Source: Cryptomeria japonica (lineage: Eukaryota; Streptophyta; Pinopsida; Cupressales; Cupressaceae). Taken from it: a stretch of DNA of 64,000 bases. The position numbers were made by a program, and so were the translations under genes. Below are positions 1 to 10,369 of this stretch, piece by piece (within the stretch, counting starts at the first letter, position 1; each line of letters starts with the position of its first letter). The stretch lies in the NCBI RefSeq assembly GCF_030272615.1, contig NC_081412.1, forward strand, positions 695,896,083-695,960,082, written 5' to 3'. The notes beneath the pieces were generated by a model that ran no database searches, was not told the DNA's origin, and was given only the letters and a program-made list of their open reading frames with translations.

Positions 1-624
1 AAGTATACCCCTCAACCATCCCAAAATTCTTAGAACATTAATAAAGGGAGTTACCAGCAATCGAGTGCACCATCTACAAGAAATTTTGTGAGAAACACAG
101 GTTGTTATTCTTGTGGGTAGCATGGGCATATTGCAGTACATTGTCCTCAATGCACCAAGTCCCTCGCAAACCAGAATTAGGCAACCTCCGAACCCATAGT
201 AGGAAATGCAGGCCAGTCCCATAGAATATTTTCCACAATAGAGAAAAAGCAAACTAATCACCAAGGCATAGTTATTGAAACCACAGGTTCGTTAAAGGGT
301 AAAACTATATCTATTTTATTTGATTCTGGAGCAACTGATTCCTTCATATCTCCATCTTTAGTAGAAAAGTGTGGGCTAGTGGCAAAAGGGCAAGGAGTTA
401 AGTGGCAGGTAGAACTAGCCTCTGGGACCAAAATGAGCACAGATTTATGTGTCCAAGAATGTGAATTGGGATTAGGACCCTTCACTACAAAGGTAGACCT
501 TCATGTAATCCCTCTTGGCTCTTATGGAGTTGTTTTAGGTATGGATTAGCTAGAAGAGCATGAATCCAACATAGAGTGCAGAAAGAAAACTATATATTGT
601 ATTGATGATTCTGGTGAGCATAGA
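1..624 (+). pseudogene. Gypsy-1 gag zinc knuckle and aspartic protease remnant
   Basis: This is the 3' end of gag and the protease of a Ty3/gypsy element whose 5' part lies outside the window. A CX2CX4HX4C nucleic-acid-binding knuckle is readable at 103-144, with a TAG inside it at 118-120 just after CYSCG. The protease active site follows as LFDSGATDSF, with its catalytic Asp codon at 322-324. A further stop lies near 547 (GMD* before LEEHE). Gag packages the RNA and the protease cleaves the polyprotein. The reading frame is broken, so this is a fossil. Confidence 0.8.
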
Positions 625-1600
625 GTGATAGTAGGTATTCAGCGACCCATATCTCTTTGTATGATATCTGCAATGCAACTCAAGCAATGTATGCAAAAGG
701 GATGTCAACTTTTTGCAGTCTCAGTTAATGATCTTGATGAAGAGGAAAGTAAGGAAGTAACACTTGATCACCCCTTGCTTCAAGAGTTTGTTGATGTATT
801 TCCTAAGGAAATCATAGGAATGCCTCCAAAAAGGGATATTGATTTTCGTATAGACTTGGTACCAGGAGCGGAACCCATCTCCAAAGCTCCATACCGCATG
901 ACTACTCAGGAACTAAGTGAGTTAAAGTTACAATTAGAGGAACTATTGGAAAAGGGTTTTATCAGGCTGAGTGTATCACCATGGGGTGCTCCAGTGATTT
1001 TTGTGAAGAAGAAGGATGGTTCTCTCAAGCTTTGTATTGACTATCGACAACTCAATAAAGTTACCATTAAGAATCGATACCCACTACCCCGTATTGATGA
1101 CTTGTTTGATCAAATGAAAGGGGCAAAGGTATTTTCCAAAATTGACCTTAAGTCAGGATACCACCAGCTAAGGATCCTTGAGACCGACATCTATCGTACA
1201 GCCTTCCGTACTTGATATGGCCACTATGAATTCACTGTGGTGCCTTTTGGTCTAACTAATGCTCCTTTAGTATTCATGGGCCTTATGAATGGAGTATTTA
1301 GAACTTACTTGGATAAGTTTGTGATAGTTTTTGTAGATGATATATTGGTGTACTAAAAAACAATGGAAAAGCATGAACAACATCTATGCCAAGTGTTACA
1401 ATGCCTATGAGAAAATTAGTTATATGCTATTGTTGAGAAATGTGAGTTCTTTCAAACTGAAGTTAAGTATCTTGGTCACGTTATCTCAGGGGGAGGAATA
1501 TCTGTGGACCCAACAAAGATTCAAGCCATAGTAGAATGGCCAACGCCCGCTAATGTCTCAAAAGTTCACAATTTCATGGGCCTAGCTGGCTATTATTGAC
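625..1600 (+). pseudogene. Gypsy-1 reverse transcriptase remnant
   Basis: Reverse transcriptase of a Ty3/gypsy element, which copies the element RNA to DNA. Readable blocks in order are the [12 protein letters not shown] and [12 protein letters not shown] region in the long open stretch 625-1215, the PFGLTNAP block, and the catalytic FVDDILVY at about 1329-1352. Stops occur at 1213-1215, right after VFVDDILVY, and in the following EKCEFF block. Sequence style matches plant chromoviruses of the Tekay/Del type. It is continuous with the protease upstream and RNase H downstream in the usual pol order. Confidence 0.85.
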
Positions 1601-2140
1601 ATTTTGTTATGGGTTTTTTGAAGATAGCTCATCCTATCACTTCCTTGCAGAGGAAGGGGAAGAAGTTTATTTGGACCGAAAAATGTGAAGAATCTTTTCA
1701 ATGTTTAAAGGAGAAGCTAACCAGTGCTCCAATTTTGGCAATACCTAACCCCTCAGAAGATTTTATGGTCTACACAGACGCTTCCTTGGAAGGCATAGGG
1801 GTAGTATTAATGCACGAAGGTAGAGTTATTGCTTATGAGTCTAGGAAGTTGAAAAACCATGAACTCAACTATCCTACTCATGATTTAGAGTTAGCGGCTG
1901 TAGTTCATGCCCTAAATCAATGGAAACATTTCTTGTTAGGTCATTGATTTGAACTCCATACAGATCACCGTAGCCTTCAGTACATATTTACTCAGCCTAA
2001 TCTCAATGCCAGGCAGCACAGGTGGATGGAATTTTTGTGTGAATATGATTTTGAAGTAAAATACATTCAAGGAAAAGAAAATATAGTTGCAGATGCCTTG
2101 AGCCATTGGAGGCATGAGATATCAACAGTAATAGTTGAAG
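1601..2140 (+). pseudogene. Gypsy-1 RNase H remnant
   Basis: RNase H of pol, which degrades the RNA strand of the RNA-DNA hybrid. It opens after a stop in AGYY*HF and reads through [16 protein letters not shown] (first acidic residue), [21 protein letters not shown], a stop after FLLGH (near 1945), then TDHRSLQYIF and the GKENIVADALS tether. Order and spacing are normal for Ty3/gypsy pol; the internal stops show that it is dead. Confidence 0.8.
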
Positions 2141-2279
2141 TTGATTTGAAGAGTAAGATACTTAATGCACTCCCATCAGATGACTGGTATCAAGAGGTCC
2201 GATCAAAGATTGCTTCAGGTAGAATGCTAGAAGGTAGATATACTGGATATTCAATGGATATTGATGGTCTTCTTAGGTG

Positions 2280-3140
2280 TATGGGATGTATTTATGTTCC
2301 ACCCTCCGATGGACTTCGAAGGTTAATTTTAGTGGAAGCCCATCATGCACCTTACTCAGCACATCCTGGTGTCAAGAAGATGCATGCAGATTTGAGGAAA
2401 CTCTACTATTAGGCAGGAATGAGGAGAGCCATAGCAGACTTTGTATCTTGTTGCCTTGAGTGTCAAAGGGTGAAGGCAGAGCACCAACATCCACCAGGAT
2501 ATTTACAGTCCCATGCAGTTCCAGAATGGAAATGGGACATCATTTCTATGGATTTCATAGTTGGCTTTCCTACATCTTCATGACGTCATGATGCCATTAT
2601 GGTTACCGTTGATCGGTTGACTAAGGTCGCTCATTTTTCTCCTCTTAGATCTTCATATACAGCATCTTCAGTAGCACAAATTTTTGTCAGAGACATTGTT
2701 AGATTAGATGGAATTCCACGTAAGATTATTTTAGAACGTGATCCAGTGTTCACTTCGTCTTTTTGGATAGCCTTGCAACATGATTTAGGGACTCAGCTAA
2801 ACTATAGTACTACTTACCATCCTGAGACCGATGGTCAAATAGAATGAGTTAATCAGATTTTGGAGGACATGTTGAGGATGTATGTGATGGATCGACAATC
2901 CGCTTGGGAGGATTACTTGTATCTAGTCGAGTTTGCATATAACAATGGGTATCACAGTTCCATCGGCATGTCACCGTATTAGGCCTTGTATGGTAGACCT
3001 TGTCGCACACCCTTGAGTTGGGATAGATTGGATGATAGGACACTTCTTGGATCATAAATGTTACAGGATATGGAAGTACAGGTTTAGGGTATCAGATAAC
3101 ATTTGGCAACTACACAAGATAGATAGAAGAAGTATGCAGA
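2280..3140 (+). pseudogene. Gypsy-1 integrase remnant
   Basis: Integrase, which inserts the cDNA into the genome. The N-terminal HHCC zinc finger is visible (HHAPYSAHPG, then CLECQRVK). The core follows with SMDFIVGFP (first Asp), the ILERDPVF block (second Asp) and DGQIE (Glu). Stops interrupt it at about 2410, 2581, 2845 and 2980. The triad itself is still legible, so decay is mostly by nonsense change. Confidence 0.8.
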
Positions 3141-3590
3141 TGCTCATAGGGTTGATAGGCAATTCGTAGTTGGTGATAGGGTATTTTTTAGGGTCCGCCC
3201 TCATAAGAGCCCAATTCATTATGGAAAAGGTTCTAAGCTAGCACCTAGATTTGTAGGTCCATTTGAGATCCTGGAGAGGACAGGACCAGTTGCTTATCGA
3301 CTTGCCCTGCCGCCTAGCCTTGCACGTATTCATGACGTATTTCATGTTTTTGTTCTTAGAAAATATATTCTAGATTTGACACATGTATTGGATTGGACTT
3401 CTTTATAGGTCGCAGATGGGCAGCTGGCTTTGGAGCCAGTACGTATATTACAGTAGTGGACCCTAACCCTTAGAGGGCGCACCATAGAGCAAGCAAGGGT
3501 CCAATGGGACCCAAATGAGAGACTTCAGCTACATGGGAGGATTTGGGCAGACTTAGAGCTACTTACCCCTATTTGTTTATAAGCTTCCAG
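3141..3590 (+). pseudogene. Gypsy-1 integrase C-terminus with chromodomain-like tail
   Basis: The C-terminal end of pol. The [16 protein letters not shown] block and the IHDVFHV motif are typical of the integrase C-terminal region in plant chromoviruses. The TLRGRTIEQARVQWDPN stretch resembles the degenerate chromodomain of Tekay-type elements, thought to steer insertion by binding chromatin. Stops occur before VADGQL and after VRILQ. The assignment to the Tekay lineage is by resemblance only. Confidence 0.6.
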
Positions 3591-3606
3591 GAGTAGGCCT
3601 AGTTCT

Positions 3607-3618
3607 AGGGGGGGAGGA
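3607..3618 (+). promoter_or_regulatory. Polypurine tract of Gypsy-1
   Basis: A purine run (AGGGGGGGAGGA) directly before the LTR start TGTAATACCC. It would prime plus-strand DNA synthesis and defines where the 3' LTR begins. Confidence 0.8.
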
Positions 3619-4365
3619 TGTAATACCCACCTTAGCACCTTTTCTTGGCATGGACATTATTTGTTATATTTGGTGATGTTGGACTCTATATTTCCTTGTT
3701 AGAGTAGATGATGAGACATATTTAGTTATATTTGCACCTTTATGGTTCAGTATGTTATCTGATGCATTAGTGAGTTAGGGGTTTCATTGGTTTATGTACA
3801 TGATTTCATTATGATAATCTTTTCATATGGCTGCTATATTTTATATTTATTATCTTGATTAAACAATGCTAACCCAACCATGCTTGGAATAGATTGCTAT
3901 ATGAGATATCTGTACGATGAGCGGAGGTAGTCGTAGTTACTCTACGAAGAGCCACATGATGTCGCACTCCCCCTCCTTGTTTATCATTTGTATATGGATA
4001 TATATTTCGGTGACGCAGGATTGTAGATACTGGGCATCAACTCCACCTGGCTACACAGGTCTGAGCGTGCCTCTAAATCCTCGAATGTTGTTGTTGCGGA
4101 GATAACACCAAGGTTCCCACAAGTAAACCTATTGGATGTAGGTCTCCTGTTTAGGAAAATCACCCTATCTTGAGGGTTGGGCAATGTCATATTTATGATG
4201 GGTATTGGGTTGAGTATTTTGATTGGTTCAGACTTATATTGTTTGTATTTTTTTTATTATTTCTTTGATAGGATACCTACACATTAAATGATTTAAGTGG
4301 TTAATGTTATGTTGCATTAAAAATATGGAACAAAAGTAATATAGATTTATTATGTTATATTTATG

Positions 4366-4370
<5 letters not shown>

Positions 4371-4410
<40 letters not shown>

Positions 4411-4521
4411 GCATATATGGGTGCACACATATATTCCTATATATATATATATATATATATTGTATGTATGGGTAAAATAAGATTTGTTTTTTATTAATTC
4501 TATATATATATATATAAAAGG
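4371..4521. repeat. Compound AT microsatellite
   Basis: Three runs of (TA)n at about 4371-4408, 4438-4461 and 4501-4516, separated by short unique pieces, inside the Gypsy-1 LTR. Open frames across it are artefacts of the repeat. Confidence 0.9.
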
Positions 4522-4721
4522 ATAAAATAAAAAGATCAAGGTTTAAAATAATGTTATATTAGTCAATGAGTTTTGAACCTATGACTTCTCTTGTATGAGT
4601 CTTGATAGTTACCTTTGAGCTATATGTGTTATTTGAGAGTTTTATTAGCTATCTAGCATTTAGTATGCTTATTTAAGTGGGGTATCTATTCAATTTTAAA
4701 TAAATGATTATAGTTAGTGTT

Positions 4722-4804
4722 AATAAATAATACCAACCATAGAGGTTGGAACAGTTGCTTCCCGTAAAACAAACTCTCCAACTATACAAGTTGGTATTAT
4801 TTAT
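4722..4804. repeat. Short inverted repeat (fold-back)
   Basis: Perfect 16-bp arms AATAAATAATACCAAC at the left and its complement at the right enclose about 51 bp, which itself holds further CAAC/GTTGG pairings. It could be a small fold-back or MITE-like insertion, or a local hairpin of the LTR. No clear target duplication was found. Confidence 0.5.
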
Positions 4805-6348
4805 TGAAGTTTGTATTTTTGGAGAAGGGGGTTGGTATTTTCTGGGAAGGTAATCAGAAGGAATTTGAAGGTTTAGGAGTAGGAAGAGAGATTTCCACAG
4901 GAAGAGGTTGGATTTTTGCTTGTTCTTTCTCAAAGGATTTTCTCTGCAGGAACCAAGGTAGGCCTCATTCCAGGAAGAATCCATGTGGCTTGCTTGTGCT
5001 ATGCTTGCATAATTTAAATAAATATTAGATGAAAATTTAAATTTAAAAATCTGAGTGTTATTCTTGAAATACTTTCTTCTGCTTCTTTCTTTGTTTGTGT
5101 AAGGGATATGCTTGGTTGGGAAATTCAACCTGGAGAAAATGAGTGTCATGTTGGGAGTAATAACTCTTGTATTTGTTTTAGTTTTATTTTTATAATTTTT
5201 AATTGTTTTAGATTTGTTAGTTCCTATTCTATTATTCATAACTTTCACTACAGATATTATTTGTCAAATCGCTTTGGTGAAAACATAGAAATCTAGGCGT
5301 ACTAAAACATATTCAAAATTAGGAAAATCCAATAGTTAGTTTGAAAGTTATGATCCCTATCCCGAGACTAATTTTTTGTCAATTAAAACAAAAAAATTAT
5401 TCATTGTTTGTGTCACTAGGGCATCAAATACCTTCCTCAAACTAAAACCAAATGATTATAAAACAAATGGATATGAAATAAAACTCCAAATATTATAATA
5501 ATCCATCATCTTTTAATGATTTAAAATTAATTTATGAACATACTCTTTTACTCAACTCTATCAAAGAGGGTTTTAAATAGTTTTAAGAAAATTTATTTAA
5601 ACTTTTATTATAATCTTTGGTTGAGGCTAAAATTAAATATAAATCATTATACTATTTTCTCAAATATATTTCAGTATTCACTCAAACCATTTATCAAGAT
5701 AAATATCTATTAAACAACAAGAAACATGGTTCAATTTTAATAGGTTTTTGAGTTGTTCTTTCGGTTCATTTTCCTTCTTAGGGGTTTGGGTGCTTTCTAT
5801 AGTAGGTACCTCTATTTTAAAGACTCTAATTCATGTATGTGAGGTCTTCATGATAAAAATAAAATAAAATGTTTTATATATGTTATGTATTGGCCACCTC
5901 CTTCTCATTCTTGATTGTGGCTTAGGGATATGGGTCAAACTCATCCTTATGGTTTGGAGTACATGGGAGAGTGCTTGAACTTATATGCTTATTGTGTGAG
6001 ATGAATTATTATTATTTTTATTTGATAAATGTTTTGAGTAGGGTAACTAGATACCCTAGGTGGGTGGCTCACTATAGGTTGCCAGGACCCAAAGTGGTTT
6101 CTAGGAGATCCTATAAGTGGGTTTAATTCAAGTGATTACCTTGTTTAAAAATGAACTTGGGTTGGGTTGGGATGTAACACACTAATACAAGATAAATGAT
6201 TATTTTAGTCCATATAGGCCTGTTGGAGTACCATGACCATTGTTACAGGCTGGGTGGATCCTTTTGAGAGGGGACTGTGGTCCATGGTAGGCAGGGTGGA
6301 TCCCAACATTAAGGCTGTATGATGACACCCACCTAGTAGGTGTTTTGG

Positions 6349-6370
6349 TTCTCTCTCTCTCTCTCTCTTG
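6349..6370. repeat. Short (CT)n microsatellite
   Basis: About ten CT dinucleotide units in otherwise non-repetitive LTR-like sequence. Confidence 0.85.
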
Positions 6371-7207
6371 TGATGTTATTTGATGTTGTTATGTGATATG
6401 TGGTTCTTGTTTATTATTATGGGGAAACATGTCTCATGGCCTTAGTATTGCCCTAGTACTTGCGTGGACCTTGGTTTTATCTCCTAGCACGGGGGAGTGG
6501 ACCTTTGTGGTTCCACGTGGTTGGGTGGTATATATTTTTTAAGGTGTGTTCGTGATCTCTTTTGATGATTCTTCTTGATCCTTGATTGAAGATGTTGAAG
6601 ACCTTTCTTTTGAGCTAGTACATTCTAATATTGTAAAGATTATTTGTAAGCCATGAATGGCCTCATAATAAACATGTAATTTTATGAAAAGCATTGTAAA
6701 AGGGAGGGTAGTTTATAGGAACTATGATAAGGAATGATTACTTTGTATTTGAAACAATGTTTTTAAAAGTCATGTTACCCTTCCTAACCTATCCCTTTAT
6801 GATCTTATTGTGTTGTTATGAAAATTGAGTAGAAGGCATTAATAGAAATTGCAATTGCATTATTATATAGTAAAGTGGGAATGGGATTGTTTTGTACTTT
6901 TACTTTGGTCTCAAATGAAATGATAAAAGCTTTGTGGCGTATTCAATAGATAGTAAAGTTAATGTGTTGTGAAATATTATATCATGCTCATAATTAAGAA
7001 GATCATTGTATGTTTATTTTTTGCACATTATGTTATGTGTTAAGTTGTTATATCTTTCAATTATGTTGATGAACATTAAAGGGAACCTGTAAGGGCATTA
7101 AGTATGTTTACTTTCTAGAGGTGGTAGATGTATGTTATATTAAAAAAAAAAATTGTAGCATATTTAGGAACTTTTGTTCTTGTCTTACTGGGTTCCCTGG
7201 CGGGGCA

Positions 7208-7285
7208 TGACATGCATTAAGCCGACATGTTCAATCGGTTATTGCATTGGATATTATATTGTTTGTAAAATGTTTTTATTGTAAT
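7208..7285 (+). repeat. Left part of a Copia-like LTR split by Element A
   Basis: The sequence just left of Element A reads continuously into that just right of it (39571 onward) once A and one GTAAT copy are removed. The joined sequence resembles plant Copia LTRs, ending in a C-rich phrase and CCTAACA. The left boundary is a guess at a TG dinucleotide; no target duplication supports it. Confidence 0.35.
7281..7285. repeat. Target site duplication of Element A, left copy
   Basis: GTAAT immediately precedes the TGTAGACACC start of the 5' LTR. The same five bases follow the 3' LTR at 39566-39570. A 5-bp duplication is standard for Ty3/gypsy integration. Confidence 0.9.
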
Positions 7286-7310
7286 TGTAGACACCTAAAA
7301 TTGTCCAATC

Positions 7311-7545
7311 TAATTAAATAAATAATTTTATTTATTTAATTATCTAAGCTCAATTCTTCTATTAATTAAATAAATCTTTATTTATTTAATTAATTCATTT
7401 ATCCTCTTCTAGCCTTATTTCTCATTTAAATAAATACATTTATTTATTTAAATTATCCTTTTCCTAAATTAAATAAATATTTTATTTATTTAATTATCCC
7501 ACTTCTTCTATTAATTAAATAAATCTTTATTTATTTAATTAATTC
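7311..7545. repeat. Five tandem AT-rich palindromes in U3
   Basis: Five imperfect palindromes of about 32 bp follow each other, each built as TTAATTAAATAAAT, a short centre, and ATTTATTTAATTAA or a close variant (about 7311-7342, 7362-7394, 7423-7455, 7465-7495, 7511-7543). All LTRs of A and B keep them. They may act as cruciforms, AT-hook or homeodomain sites in the promoter; function is unknown. Confidence 0.85.
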
Positions 7546-7704
7546 ATTAGCTTTTTCTACCCATGACACATGTCATTCATCTCTTAATTCCTACACTACC
7601 TACCCCTTTCATTTATTTTATTATTTCCCTTACCTACCCTCTAATCATAGCCAACCTCCTTTTTACACCTCTCAATCTTATCCCTCCATTTCATATAGTG
7701 TCTT

Positions 7705-7714
7705 CTATATAAGG
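7705..7714 (+). promoter_or_regulatory. TATA box of Element A 5' LTR
   Basis: CTATATAAGG in mid-LTR, followed by the likely start of R a few tens of bases on. It is conserved in Element B (complement at 19592-19601). In A's 3' LTR an 8-bp deletion alters it to GTGTATAAGG. Confidence 0.65.
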
Positions 7715-8098
7715 AGATGCTTCCTTCATTATCAAACCCTAATGAGCTAATGAGCTAATGAGCTAATGATGCATCCTAATGACTTAACTACTTGATCAAT
7801 CGACTACACTATGATCCTACTTGCAACCACATTTCGTTCTTTGTTGAGCTCTTGTGCATATAAAATTTGAGAGCAAATATATCAAGCAAGATCAATGGAG
7901 ATAGGAAGAATGGAGATCCAAACCCTATTGGACATGTGATGGTATAATCTTTGTGATTTCATTTGATTTGCATTGTCTTAGGTAATCTTCATATGTTATG
8001 GTGGATCTTTGTTTATTGTTAGGCTAGGGTTTTATGGTTGAATTCATTTATCCTTTCAATATTCTTATTATTGTTATCCATTTTCACCATATACATTT

Positions 8099-8116
8099 TG
8101 GTGCACCCGGTGGGAC
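8099..8116 (+). promoter_or_regulatory. Primer binding site of Element A
   Basis: TGGTGCACCCGGTGGGAC begins three bases after the LTR. TGG pairs with the CCA end of a tRNA. I cannot name the tRNA with confidence. Element B has TGGCACGCCCGGTGGGAC here, three transitions different. Confidence 0.85.
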
Positions 8117-8289
8117 TCTTGTCCCTTTTGCGTTTAACATTTTGTTGCAGATTTTGTGTTTGAAGTTGCAGATCTGACGTTTTTGGCAGTATTTTGATAT
8201 TTCCACATCTGCGTTCTTTCGGATCGCATATTTGATTTTTTGGTGCATCTGCGACATCTGGATCTGGATCTATGTATTGGCAATATTTT

Positions 8290-8460
8290 ATTTGCAGGTC
8301 CAAGAAAATGCGTCTATGTTGTAAAGTCACGTCTGCGCTGGTTTTAGCCGCGTCTGTGTCCAGAAGATGTGTCTGTGTTCTATAACCGCGTTTGTGTCTC
8401 ACAGAACCACGTCTGTGTTATCCAGTCACATCTGTGTTGAGGGTAACCGCGTCTATGTTC
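8290..8460 (+). repeat. First leader array of the GCGTCTGTGTT word
   Basis: About eight degenerate copies of a word near GCGTCTGTGTT, spaced 15-25 bp apart with unrelated spacers. Variants are mostly CpG to TpG or CpA. It is not a true tandem repeat, because only the word is conserved. It lies between the primer site and gag. Confidence 0.8.
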
Positions 8461-9689
8461 ATCAATTTTGAAATTTTTGGTTTTCATTGATTCAGTTTTT
8501 CGGATTTTACATTTAGGGTTTCAGATCTGGTTTATTTTGAGCTAACATTTTCAGATCTAGCTAACGAAATTGGTGCAGCTTGTCTTGAAAGCAAAATCGT
8601 TTGGTCGAAGGCCCCTATTTTTCACAAAGTCTTTTGGGTTTAAAATTTACCTAACTTGTGTGCTTGCAGGAAGGGGTGATTATTTCAAATAATCCAAACT
8701 ACTAACAACTCTTTGTTGCAGGTCCTTGGCAAGGATTTTTGGGCTTTTTTTTTTTCTATTGTGTGCCTTGTTTTTATAGACTAGCAAACACTTCCATTGG
8801 TGCACTAAAATTGGATCATTGTCTTTTGTGTCTTGAGCAATAGGCTCTTTTTGTTTAATCTTTAGAGGGCCTATCTTCCTGTGTGGTCATTAGGACTACT
8901 AGTGAGAAGAGAACAACCCAAGTGGTAGCGAGGAAAACCTACCTCTTCCGAACCACTATAAAAAAAATGTATTCACGGTGAAAACTATGGATAACGTGTG
9001 CTGATTAGTTCATACCGACACTATGTCTTCCCATAAACACGTTTGATCAAATTTATTTGATCAGTTGTAGGGTGTAACCCCTACCAGCTGGGAGCCTTCT
9101 GTATTTACAAAGCTGAAAGTGCCGCATGTATGGCCACACAAGCGGATGCCCTTACTAGCACCATTTTGTTTTAGAAGCCCAAATCCTTCTAGTTGTTGGG
9201 GTAGGAGGTCAAACCTCTAGTAGCGGCCCACACACATATAGTTCTTAGTAGAGATACAAAGTTCGCCACGGGGAGTTTTCGTGGGGACTGATGCTTGGCT
9301 GACCCGAGAAGTGAGTGCCGAGGGTGGAGCCAGTGAGGTCAAGCATCTAAGTATCCACTCTGAATAGCATAGCCTCGAGGGTAAAACCCCATGTGGGATC
9401 AACAACTATTGTCTTGGCCAGCCATAAGAATTGTGCTTGACTTATGTTAAACATTCAAAAACATTCAAGACCAAACAACAAAACATTGTGTCTTTTGTGT
9501 CTTCAAGTGTATGCAAAACATTTTTACATCAAACAACACACTTTTCTTGGAGTCATTTTGAGTCTAGACACTTGCAAACATTGGGTCTTCATCAACACTG
9601 TGTCCTCTTGTCACGAAAAATAGTCAAATAGTCAGATTTGGTCACAACAAAACGGCTTCACAGATTGGAAAAAATTGCACAAATTTTAC
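8461..9689 (+). other. Element A untranslated leader, middle part
   Basis: Non-coding leader sequence shared with Element B (about 32800-33990, complement). It includes a GC-richer block at 9060-9420 whose opposite strand carries a 62-codon frame (9217-9405) also open in B (33060-33299, 79 codons). I treat that frame as incidental to a conserved RNA structure or packaging region. No sense ORF is convincing. Confidence 0.6.
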
Positions 9690-9880
9690 AGAAACGCATC
9701 TGTGTCAGACATAATAGTGTCTATGTGGTATAACCACGTCTATGAAGGGCAGAATTGCATCTATGTTCCAACAGTCAACATTACACTTTGCAAAAAAAAA
9801 TCAGAAACATGTCTGTGTTAAACAGAGCCGCGTCTGCATCAGGAAACCACGTCTGTGAAGTATACAGGCGCGTCTATGTT
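9690..9880 (+). repeat. Second leader array of the GCGTCTGTG word
   Basis: About eight or nine further degenerate copies of the same word as at 8290-8460, again on the + strand, with variants such as ACGCATCTGTG and CCACGTCTGTG. It is matched by Element B at 32610-32790 (complement). Confidence 0.8.
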
Positions 9881-10369
9881 CAAAATTGAAAAACTGTTAC
9901 AGTCCAGCAAACAAACATAGTTAGTTTCGGAATTCTTGAGCTTCCTAGGTCATTTCTCCAGGGTTCATCTAGCATTCAACCTATCTTGGGGTCTCACATA
10001 ATCCATCATTGCTTCACATCTCACTTTACAGTCACATTTGTCTAAACTTGAGTCAAAAAGTCACTTGCTTGTCCTCATCATACTTTGTCAACACACTACA
10101 TACAACAACACTTTGCTAAGTGGTCCCTCATCAAGGTCTATCACCTTTGGGTCTCATTTGGTCTTACTTAGAGTCAAGGTCAACTTACCTCATCAAGAGA
10201 AACTATCCTCTCTTTGGAAGTCACACCTACTCTACTACATACATACTTGGTCTTACACTTTGGACATTGCAAGTACACTTCAGATTCATTTACATTCCAT
10301 CCAACCCTTGGTCTTCCATAATTTTTCCATTTTCATCTAGTCTCACACATCTTGGTCACTACCTAGTTC
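9881..10369 (+). other. Element A leader immediately upstream of gag
   Basis: Pyrimidine-rich sequence with frequent CTTGGTCT and TCTCAC phrases. A frame at 10038-10340 is also partly open in Element B (32505-32125), but it lacks a recognisable domain. I consider it leader, possibly with an upstream ORF. Confidence 0.5.

Larger units (their letters stand above)
3619..7200 (+). repeat. Gypsy-1 3' LTR, long and of uncertain end
   Basis: The LTR starts with TGTAATACCC after the polypurine tract. Its 5' partner is outside the window, so the end cannot be fixed by alignment. AT-rich sequence without coding signal continues to about 7.2 kb, where the style changes near the phrase ending in a GGCGGGGCATGAC stretch. 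A 3.6-kb LTR is plausible for this lineage, but a nested fragment could be hidden inside. No host gene is visible between 3619 and 7285. Confidence 0.45.
7286..8095 (+). repeat. Element A 5' LTR
   Basis: An 810-bp LTR starting TGTAGACACC and ending CATATACA. It matches 38763-39565 along its whole length. U3 carries five AT-rich palindromes, then a TATA box at 7705-7714. The 3' end is fixed by the primer site three bases downstream. Confidence 0.95.

Noticed and set aside
4234-4539. Minus-strand 101-codon frame
   Set aside because: Made of translated TA microsatellite (Ile/Tyr runs).
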